Shown here piece after piece: positions 20,201-26,173 of a stretch of 64,000 nucleotides of DNA. Both the position numbers and the translations under genes were made by a program. Numbering within the stretch: the stretch's first letter is position 1; every line of letters begins with the position of its first letter. This stretch comes from a virus, in IMG/VR virus record IMGVR_UViG_3300027782_000060, positions 26,312 through 90,311 of that record; one strand, written 5' to 3'. The notes beneath the pieces were generated by a model, which did no database searches, had not been told where the DNA came from, and worked only from the letters and a program-made list of their open reading frames with translations.

Positions 20201-23200
20201 AGACATGCTTCCGGTCATTATGTCGTCGATTTCCCCATCGTCAAAGCCCATATTCGCAAGTTCATTGCGACTTCTTTTTTGACCGTCGCCCAATTGAGAT
20301 AATGATGCAGAATATTTTCTCATCCACTTAGCGTGAATATCTCGCGACTTTGACTTAGTATCGATATCAAGCGAATCCCAATCAACGTCATCCGGATTTG
20401 AGCCAAATAAATTCGTTAACTCGTCATACAAATCAACGCTTAGTCTGTCAGATAGGTCATGGTATTGCTGTATGAACTCAAGGTCTTCTTGAGTAATTTC
20501 TCCATTTTTAACCATCTTGTCGATAGTTGAACCACCATTGCGCGACATCATTCCCGCTGCCCGAGTAAATAACAATGGGTCCTTTGATAGGAATGCATAT
20601 TCTCTTGGTGTTAGTCCGGTACCAAAAACAGATTCTATTGTCTGTTTTCCATCTACGGCCTTCCTTAACGAACGACGTGTAAGTTCTGCAGAAAGCGCAC
20701 GTCTAAGCGGCGTGAGTTCTCCCTCGTACCATTTATTAAACTGCTCCTTGGAGATTATTCCCGACCGTACGTCGGCGAGTTTATTTGCTCGTTCATTGTC
20801 GAACTCGACATCTAGTGAGCGAACTTCTACATCAGTCATATCTGCCGCTTGCGCCGCAAACTCCCAATTCTTCATCCTTGACTTCAATGGGAAAACTTGA
20901 CCCGTTTCTTCTTCACCATCACGTACTGCCTTCGTAAGCAATCCTGACGGCTTCCATATTCTCCTGCGCATTTCTTGCGGGATGGCATTATCTTTCGCCA
21001 GAACAGAGAACATTAAATCGTTGTATTGTCTTGAACCAGACGTACCAAGAAATACGTTGTAACCACGACTATCAAATTCACGAACTAGAGAGTCTTTCGA
21101 AGGGAACCATGAAGGAATGAATGAACCACGTTCTTCGTCCCACGCACGTGGTGCGCGAATATCGTACATTGAGAGAGAATCGGCCAATTCTCTGTCTGAC
21201 CATCCGCTCAACTCTGGGACCGGTCCTTTTGTTCGCGTTGTCTCGCGCTTGATGAACAAGTTCAATGGAGTGAGTGAAAATGTAGGCTTAGTCTTGGCGC
21301 TGCTGCGACTTCCCATGCCGGATTTTTGCGGACTTGGTCGCTGGCCAAGAAGAGTGTCTGCTTCTTGCTCGGTGAAGCCAAGTTCAAGAATCGCCTGTCT
21401 GCGTTTTCCTGCTTCTCCGTCTAAGAATTTCTGCCCATTCCATTCAGATGGATTTCCGCGTTCGTCGCGCTTAATCATCCCATCGCCACGGTCTATGACT
21501 TTTTCTCTTTTTAGAGTGCCAGTTTCACCAGTTTTTGGCTTTTCACCAGACCGACGTTTTTTCTCTGCGCCCAATTCTGCCGCTTCTTTACGTAATGGGA
21601 TTTGACGCTTTCTGTACTCGGCGAGGTCAATTTCTCCATCGTCAAGAAGAGTTTCCAGTTCATTGAGCGAATTTACATTGTCATCAAGTTTTGATGTTAA
21701 TTCATCATCTGGTAATCCTGGCATTTCTTTATTTCCTGGCAACTTTGTTTCAGAACTCATTCCCTTGCTTGGTTTTTTGCCATCTTTCTCACGCCGAGCA
21801 ATTTCTTTCTTAATTTTGTCATATTCTTTTGACCGTCGCATGTATGTAAAATCGCTGTCACCCTTGTCCCCAGGGCCGCCTAGGTAACGTAAATATTTTT
21901 CGTACAGGGCCTTTAACTCTTCATCACTGGTATCACGATAGGGACGCGTAAGGGAACTCATACCCGAAGGGGTGCCCTCTTCGCCCTTGGTCGGCATATT
22001 GTCAAATTTTGTTTCTTTCATGCTGGATGGAGATAAACCTGGTTTTTCTAGTTCAATACCCTCCATGTTTGCGCCACTAAAATCAGCCTTATCCAGTTTT
22101 GCGTTTCTTAAATCTGAACGAGTTAAATTTGCATTACTAAAATTAGTGTTTGTCAAGTTTGCGGAGACAAAGGATGAGTTGGTCATATCGAGACCACCAA
22201 AGTTTGCACCTTCTCCCTGTACTTCTTCTAGCAAGACACCCCTCATGCTTCGAGCGTTAGAGAAATCCATATCCCTAATGTCAGCCATGATTAGATTTAC
22301 TCCATCAAGTTTTGCCCCTTCAAGGTTTGTTTCGTTCAATAGAGCGGAGTGCATATTGAGTTTGGTTAAATCTGCATTTGTTAGATTCGCTCCCGAGAAA
22401 TCGATGCGCCATGCTTGACTTATCTTGCTTAAATTTGCATCAATTAAAGAAGCATCTTCAAAAGTGGCGCTGTCAATAATGCATCCAGAAAAATTAGATT
22501 TATCAAGAGTGGAGCCAAAGAAACTTGCGTTACGTAATGAGTAATTTTTAAAATCAATGCCAGAGAAGTTTCCTTTGGAGAAATCCATTCCATCCAAATC
22601 ACCATCAACTTTTGATGCCAAATTGTCGATAAGTTTTTGAACTTCGGCAGTTCTTGCTGATGTACTTGCCAGAACAGTCTCCCCATTTAGGGAAACTTTC
22701 TCCATAAGCGTCTTGTACTCTGGTAATGCCATTTTTGTAGCAATAGATATGCCTGATTTGCCTGCTTTATCGACTCCTGACTTCATTTTTTCTTCTCTTG
22801 CAAGACGTTCAGCCGTAAGGCTTGGATTCTTTTTTTCCTGTCGTCTATCAGAAAAATCTATATATGCTTGGATTACTGTGACTGGACTAATTTTGTCTAT
22901 AACAAAATCTATAACGGAGTCTAATTTTTTCTTTTTTGCTGGCGTTGCGTCGCGCCCTCGTGAATCTCTATTCGTTTTGGCAGATGACATCCCGACAGAA
23001 GGTGGTCGACTCATAAAATCTTCAACTTCTTGAGTCGTTATATCCCAATTTTCTGCAATTTCTTTTATTGACGCACCCTCGTCGTATTCATCCTGCATGA
23101 TTTGTCCGACGGAAGTTGATGACATTCCGCCCTTTTTATTTTCACTAAGCAATTTTTCAACTTCATGGGCTGAAATTCCCCAGTTTTCCGCAATCTCCTT

Positions 23201-24496
23201 AATAGATGCGCCTTCATCGTATTCATCCTGCATCACTTGGCCAATAGAAATACCAAAATCAGACTGCATTTCATTATTGATATCAAAATAATCTTCTGGT
23301 TCAATTGGTTCGTATTTTTTTATCTTTTCTTGCCAAGAAGTAACTTTTTCGCCACTAATTTTCTTCAATGTTTTTTTAATTTTTCTTGTAGTTTTATTGC
23401 CCTTGACTTCATCTCCAGAAAGAGCAAATACTTCTTTTGCTGAACGTTTGAATGACTCTAGAAGTTTGTCGTCTTCTGCCATTTGTATAATGTCAGATGC
23501 CGTAAACCAACCCGTATCAGTGCTTTCGCCGTCCATCGACCGTAAGTCATTCAGTTCATCCGGCCCAACCTCAAACACGTAAGTGTCGTATTTCCAGTCA
23601 GGGGCAACCTGGTCTGTGTAGGTGTGAATTGGTTTGAGTGTAGAGATATCTCCACCAACCTCTTCGCCAAATTCTTCAATCGCAGTAGCACCTGGAAGTT
23701 TTGAATTTTCTTTATCTTTGTGTGCCCCACCAGGGAATGACCACTTGCCACCACCGACCGACATACCATCAGCGCGTCTCGCTAGAAAATATTCGTATTC
23801 TCCGTCTGAATTTTTACGACGGACCAACGCTCCCGCTGCGCCATACTTGCCCCAATAGCGTTTTCCGTTTGTAGAGAAGTAATAACCTTCGCCGTTATCT
23901 GGCTTATTCCCGCCTCCACGTGGGGCAAAGAAAGGACGCTTCGGCGCTTTTGATGCACCGGAACGAAGCGACCAAACATCTTCTGCTGAAATATTCTCCG
24001 CAAAATAAACGCCATCATCATCCCGTGAAATTACATACTTCTGCCCGATATTGGCAGGAGGAGGAGGAGGTGTCCTGCGACCAGAACGCTTATCTAGGTC
24101 GCGCAATTGTTCTTCGTCTGGGGTCCAGAAACCATCAAACTGTTCTGGTACATCGGCAATCGGTGGTTCTTGGAAATCCGGGCCGTCTGAGGCGTTCGCA
24201 CTACGCATGCCGGTTTCGGCTGTATCGTCCACGGGCTTCAAGGAGTTGACGTCTCCGCCAATTTTTTCAATAATTGAGCGAAGTTTTGTTTCGTCAAAGG
24301 AAATATTGCCGTCACCACTGCGTCGTTGCTTTTCTATTTCTAGGGCGTCGCCTTCGGTGAGTGAAGAAATTTTGCGAGCAAGATTCTTAGGTACAAGGAA
24401 TCTAGGGATTATGGGTCGTTCAAGACCGGGCTTGCCTTCAAACACTATTCCGTCTGTATCTGCGTCAACGGTTCCTGTTATGTCAACAAATGACAT
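14204..24496 (-). CDS. Giant multidomain polyvalent-type protein (3430 aa): NUDIX-like, pentapeptide repeats, KTSC-like, HipA/PI-kinase-like; probable frameshift partner of the protease
   Basis: ATG at 24496 has only a poor ribosome site (AGGA too close), and the frame is open 36 codons further upstream into the end of the protease gene. Domains in order: NUDIX-like about 215-330, with a divergent box (GGAHKDKE ... EEFGEEVG; the usual Arg is Glu and there is a 3-residue insertion); a 45-residue tandem helical repeat about 416-500; pentapeptide repeats about 624-812 (A(D/N)LxN pattern); an RPYR-TSDEEL module about 847-900; a KTSC-like segment about 1909-1955; long helical regions; and a HipA/PI-kinase-like domain about 2785-2925 with NWDAVLNDN and RVDNGG as catalytic and metal loops. 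About 16 GM(S/A/R/G)S motifs punctuate it. I infer a packaged, possibly processed effector polyprotein. Enzymatic activities are unproven. Confidence 0.85.
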   Translation of the reverse strand: MSFVDITGTVDADTDGIVFEGKPGLERPIIPRFLVPKNLARKISSLTEGDALEIEKQRRSGDGNISFDETKLRSIIEKIGGDVNSLKPVDDTAETGMRSANASDGPDFQEPPIADVPEQFDGFWTPDEEQLRDLDKRSGRRTPPPPPANIGQKYVISRDDDGVYFAENISAEDVWSLRSGASKAPKRPFFAPRGGGNKPDNGEGYYFSTNGKRYWGKYGAAGALVRRKNSDGEYEYFLARRADGMSVGGGKWSFPGGAHKDKENSKLPGATAIEEFGEEVGGDISTLKPIHTYTDQVAPDWKYDTYVFEVGPDELNDLRSMDGESTDTGWFTASDIIQMAEDDKLLESFKRSAKEVFALSGDEVKGNKTTRKIKKTLKKISGEKVTSWQEKIKKYEPIEPEDYFDINNEMQSDFGISIGQVMQDEYDEGASIKEIAENWGISAHEVEKLLSENKKGGMSSTSVGQIMQDEYDEGASIKEIAENWDITTQEVEDFMSRPPSVGMSSAKTNRDSRGRDATPAKKKKLDSVIDFVIDKISPVTVIQAYIDFSDRRQEKKNPSLTAERLAREEKMKSGVDKAGKSGISIATKMALPEYKTLMEKVSLNGETVLASTSARTAEVQKLIDNLASKVDGDLDGMDFSKGNFSGIDFKNYSLRNASFFGSTLDKSNFSGCIIDSATFEDASLIDANLSKISQAWRIDFSGANLTNADLTKLNMHSALLNETNLEGAKLDGVNLIMADIRDMDFSNARSMRGVLLEEVQGEGANFGGLDMTNSSFVSANLTNTNFSNANLTRSDLRNAKLDKADFSGANMEGIELEKPGLSPSSMKETKFDNMPTKGEEGTPSGMSSLTRPYRDTSDEELKALYEKYLRYLGGPGDKGDSDFTYMRRSKEYDKIKKEIARREKDGKKPSKGMSSETKLPGNKEMPGLPDDELTSKLDDNVNSLNELETLLDDGEIDLAEYRKRQIPLRKEAAELGAEKKRRSGEKPKTGETGTLKREKVIDRGDGMIKRDERGNPSEWNGQKFLDGEAGKRRQAILELGFTEQEADTLLGQRPSPQKSGMGSRSSAKTKPTFSLTPLNLFIKRETTRTKGPVPELSGWSDRELADSLSMYDIRAPRAWDEERGSFIPSWFPSKDSLVREFDSRGYNVFLGTSGSRQYNDLMFSVLAKDNAIPQEMRRRIWKPSGLLTKAVRDGEEETGQVFPLKSRMKNWEFAAQAADMTDVEVRSLDVEFDNERANKLADVRSGIISKEQFNKWYEGELTPLRRALSAELTRRSLRKAVDGKQTIESVFGTGLTPREYAFLSKDPLLFTRAAGMMSRNGGSTIDKMVKNGEITQEDLEFIQQYHDLSDRLSVDLYDELTNLFGSNPDDVDWDSLDIDTKSKSRDIHAKWMRKYSASLSQLGDGQKRSRNELANMGFDDGEIDDIMTGSMSSGGMSSKRKSNKKITSKWSEEDRRAFTEQNLRSKKVPKKKKKGPVANEWTERRAGREIKSTTRASDSTYGDSAKTASYYESLANQYFSGIAEYVGEDTRIVNSNYNPNIPTMDEPFASIRTSTVGSLKDGDFLPDGFDAPSMFSTPTNPRYKVVYVSKDKDGQIVFGARDLQTGELLVKKMGVNEILPNVMRQSTNKRFGGMSSSRKVGDVKLHAKLADQFKFEQFDEIEKDLNGFIDEINSINEQLNIIWKNGQRRTDAGLPDSDFDEKRYGELEDMRSSLEDTVGEYVKFAEFVAQENIMRRRNKAAVKLAKEKVQNALKKQESPSGNPFEMNDIDTRRLFELGVTEADVADILDSFDIDDREMERVFTAGRPPFTGTKFAKQISSIIDSRSSLDGPEFEEFDPEDEDEQREISKLARRMINSAADDSARRSKITDRSKTMIDVGVSSSSSGGMSSKTPMGKGLGTSKVLYPTRPNKFIAKDVSFVFYDANREELSVGYKDKKKYVFGGITPEMVNDIENGKNSLIASLNAVKKDARYTINPDGTVMGSPPNTLKLLNRDKDRLELIGDDLEVVESVIDGLKNGQNDMTRKMRSDRRNQAMSMASGLAKNNEYAMAFNIMDALDEIDTRTNGAGYMPNGMRSYAATIHPRVQVGLSQDEVGEIRDEIRAIMRKHNGNFFIKDGLSKYDGNLAAAQKKEGRAQLVLLLPEYNAIMNSYEELAKIDPDWTSVVGPHPVELAGVSKDGRFDTEKFKQTGDFAGKLINNGAPSEITVAEQRELINWARRQPGFRIVQSIASSYDEKNGALTANQWRTLRSLHSNYGKNQYNRGGLESRRNSIGMRSTSSTDGPMPMNAVSGNTMGNFVPYGGPTEGGSRNAEVIPNVDIKGKSVEQVVPEGISDEEALALIESIGAYHPKANPDGIKGREYVERRTRLLDSIAETRRITERRAALERAQQSGQIGDDVNLPSHLEFWPLVSEDTKSRLNTAAQNKYGAQFIDLEPYQMEDVLVFETGASGYYSAGTFKQIKKRPNAIDMEDWERLLLPVHQRVSEIDEEEKIKREAARLEADNSPSLEDMLDDPNIAPERKARIEGILAMRRESERKWKESAQTSSAKRRSAAKKEIKLQKYETIDDVGRDSVKNIETMAKAKYGSKFDSLTPVQQKDVLDSYAKERFGVEHYRNIEQSVQKAQSMAERFSQQERIDGEHLAAWDSITDFFNSSEQPSFTGEKIDSLRELLDNYPIENENSTDAELLLSNKIEDISSLIDEMEMSYDDENITIPTGRTGGMASSKKFTPRGVEVERDESSSRIGGMSSLFNRNKPDKTETDTGTVKAPDKPSKPERKKPIVTDGWKKVGGQGGSNPGGFFEDENGVRHYVKTPRSLSHIESEVLAAELYKMLGLGVPQISQGSYQGKPNVVSTLISEPSRPITGAMGDGSKQWQAKVIEGFVADAWLANWDAVLNDNVRADKNGNPIRVDNGGSMKWRAQGGPKGAAWGNTVGEIDSLRGQSPAAPVYRQITDQQIKDQVAKLEAISPDTIKATVASIVSDPAEAKELTDTLLARRQDLINRFGKGRSAGMSSRTALKPMPEFGSQKFMESLPATLSDLSNEELMRMWDSTRPFVNLQQYEMGENAKNLNIRMEKIKTDIRKRIKSEVSLRNGAPESRSEKIGQGSAEAMARASVERKNRSEAIRNLLNNRSNAIKKYYSSTRMEDDQHTAIWDDIDAALMADGDTDITLSKLDSMIQLLDDYISSNKKDVSKNEQRRNVGQAEKMRISLAQLAEEYASDPYVKNGGEDLEKPKTPRINRNGAETQNPASENNNISSRISMAPTKTTAQYMSARKGEARAEGMRSSTGMASKTGRAEIRGEATFFKSIQDMLLYEAGKSDDSKASSALRTLHTIMTRQKSGLISDKRTNAGAIYLMQDELDNILDALFLSIDRQVGRDNADRAKLLSNFADMLAMAGMATFIDKSVPEVNSRTVKKFNSEGREVEIPLNE
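21793..21957 (-). repeat. RPYR-TSDEEL module, copy 3 (in the other giant protein)
   Basis: Same module as 2857-3022 and 3058-3226, here in the 3430-residue protein, flanked on both sides by GMSS motifs (Met codons near 21959 and 21757). Sharing between two proteins 18 kb apart shows module exchange or common origin. Confidence 0.9.
22990..23250 (-). repeat. Two tandem 45-residue helical repeats
   Basis: Each unit reads IGQVMQDEYDEGASIKEIAE or VGQIMQDEYDEGASIKEIAE, followed by NW(G/D)I and a short helix ending in GMSS. The pattern suggests a small helix-turn-helix. The two units are nearly identical over the first 25 residues and diverge afterwards. Confidence 0.85.
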
Positions 24497-24553
24497 TCCT
24501 GGCGGTGCTGCACGAAGCCCACCACTAAGTCGTGTTCCAATTTTTGGCCCTAG

Positions 24554-24610
24554 GCCCTTAGATTCGAGACTTAACCCAAGGCCGAAAACTAAGGGCGCTT
24601 GTATTTTTTT
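24554..24610 (-). promoter_or_regulatory. Probable -1 ribosomal frameshift signal linking protease to the giant protein
   Basis: On the minus strand the protease frame reads TCA AAA AAA TAC, giving an in-phase A-AAA-AAA slippery heptamer (complement of 24604-24610). A 7-nt spacer follows, then GCCCTTAG (24596-24589) pairing perfectly with CTAAGGGC (24561-24554). An inner TTCG/CGAA pairing is possible. A -1 shift continues as ATA CAA GCG and runs without a stop for 36 codons into the ATG of the 3430-aa protein. The fusion would be about 3950 residues. Seen directly: heptamer, phase, spacer and stem. That ribosomes shift here is inference. Confidence 0.75.
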
Positions 24611-26049
24611 GAACCACCAGCCTTAGTGGTGATAGTTTCGATAGATTCTGCGGCCTTGGTTAATGCGCTAATTGATTCAGTGGATAGCCCATTGACGACA
24701 TGAATACCGTATTCGTCGATTTCTACATCAAGGCGGTGGTATTCGAGAACCGGGTCGATTGCTGACTTAATATAGAAAGCCTCATGTGGTTCACACGCAA
24801 TGGTAAATACCTGCTGATTATCCGACTTCCCGGTCATTCCCTTGAGAATGTCAATAACTGCGTCAATTTTTTCATTTCCGGTAGACGAAGAAATAGAGCC
24901 GTTTTGAATTCCTGAAAGAACAAAATCTGCCGCTGTATCTGCGCCAAAATCAAGTGACTTTTCCATTCCATAATTACCCATCTGGGGAACAGCAGAAGGC
25001 ATTCCGCTCATCGAGTACGGATTGACGGCCTGTGGTTTGACCATCATTGGCATCGAAGGCATCTGTGATGGGACTACGGTTGGCGAGGCAATTCTACTGT
25101 CATCGCTATGACTGCCCATTTTTTCGGGCTTGCCAAACATATATTCGCCACTATCCGGGTCTCTGTAATACGAAAGACGGTATGTAATGTGGTTTCCTTG
25201 CCCAACCTCGCGGTTGAATACTACGGAATTTTCTGTTGCATAAACAACATCAAGATTCGCACGGGAACGCGTCATTAATTCCATGGCAAGCATATTCCGT
25301 GCTTCATCCGAAAGTGTTCTCGCCTCTCCTTCACCAAAAATATCTTCACGTGAATTATTGCTATGGTCGGGTCGGGCCTGCTGGGCAACTCCACTAATGA
25401 CTCGTATTGGAGAAAGCCTGTTGGCATCAACGGAGACAATCCGTGGTATTGCAGAGGGGGCAGGGGTACCACCGTACATATGAGGGGAATTTGGCATACC
25501 CATTGGAACGCCACACTTTTCACCCTCTTCGCTCTTTACGGAGATGGTGGCGGTCAACTGATTGGCACCATGGAGAACAGGACTTACTTCATAAAGTTCG
25601 ACTTCTCTTAAAATGTTAGCCTGTACATTTGGGTCGAAAGTGGCATTGAGTGTCTTGTAGCCAATTGACCATTCTTGTTCTGGACCAAAGAATGCAACGC
25701 TAGAGAATGCTTCTCTTCCTTTTTCAGTTGCGAGATTAAACTGAACGCGTGCATAAACTCCACCAACTCCGGCCTGCTTCATCTTTGCTGGCAGTCGCGG
25801 GTCGTTTGCGGGTACTTCGTAAATCTCGATGACCTTACCGATGGGGTCATTCCAACTGTGTCCCCAAACTACGCGAGGCTTGCGACGCTTGAGACTTTCA
25901 TTAAACGCCCCCGAGACAATTACGTCGCCTACGCTGTCCTTGTTGCCAATAGCAGCAACAAAACATTCGACGATTCCTTGGGCCTCATCAATATTGAACT
26001 GCCCATTAAGTGCCTTGAAATTGATATCTGACGTGGTATTTTGCGACAT
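24589..26049 (-). CDS. HK97-type prohead protease (S78-like)
   Basis: 486 residues from ATG 26049, chosen because AGGAGAGAT lies just upstream; the longer frame would need TTG. The N-terminal half has the prohead protease pattern: GYVECF-like start (GIVECFVAAIGN), VSGAFNESL, the catalytic His in VVWGHSWNDPIG, the catalytic Ser in EWSIGYK, and ELYEVSPVLHGAN. The C-terminal half (about 230-486) is unusual: a Pro/Met-rich linker, then a folded segment with VDIEIDEYGIHVV. It would cleave scaffold and head proteins inside the prohead. It lies between portal and giant protein, and its end carries the frameshift signal. The GM(S/A/R)S motifs in the giants are candidate substrates, which is inference only. 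Confidence 0.9.
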   Translation of the reverse strand: MSQNTTSDINFKALNGQFNIDEAQGIVECFVAAIGNKDSVGDVIVSGAFNESLKRRKPRVVWGHSWNDPIGKVIEIYEVPANDPRLPAKMKQAGVGGVYARVQFNLATEKGREAFSSVAFFGPEQEWSIGYKTLNATFDPNVQANILREVELYEVSPVLHGANQLTATISVKSEEGEKCGVPMGMPNSPHMYGGTPAPSAIPRIVSVDANRLSPIRVISGVAQQARPDHSNNSREDIFGEGEARTLSDEARNMLAMELMTRSRANLDVVYATENSVVFNREVGQGNHITYRLSYYRDPDSGEYMFGKPEKMGSHSDDSRIASPTVVPSQMPSMPMMVKPQAVNPYSMSGMPSAVPQMGNYGMEKSLDFGADTAADFVLSGIQNGSISSSTGNEKIDAVIDILKGMTGKSDNQQVFTIACEPHEAFYIKSAIDPVLEYHRLDVEIDEYGIHVVNGLSTESISALTKAAESIETITTKAGGSKKYKRP

Positions 26050-26079
26050 ATCTCTCCTAGCGTCTATTGACAATGATAG

Positions 26080-26167
26080 TTTCAGTAGGTGTGAGTATTC
26101 TGCAACTAATGATAACTATGTTGGAAATATGTCTAGTTTACTGAAATTAGTGTATTGAGTTTCAGTA
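26080..26167. promoter_or_regulatory. Portal-protease intergenic region with three TACTGAAA octamers
   Basis: TTTCAGTA occurs at 26080-26087 and 26160-26167, and its complement TACTGAAA at 26139-26146. The last two form an 8-bp inverted repeat. On the minus strand the 26160 copy is part of AGTATACTGAAAC, matching the site upstream of the 598-aa gene. This is a candidate late promoter or regulator-binding cluster. Confidence 0.45.
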
Positions 26168-26173
26168 TACTAT

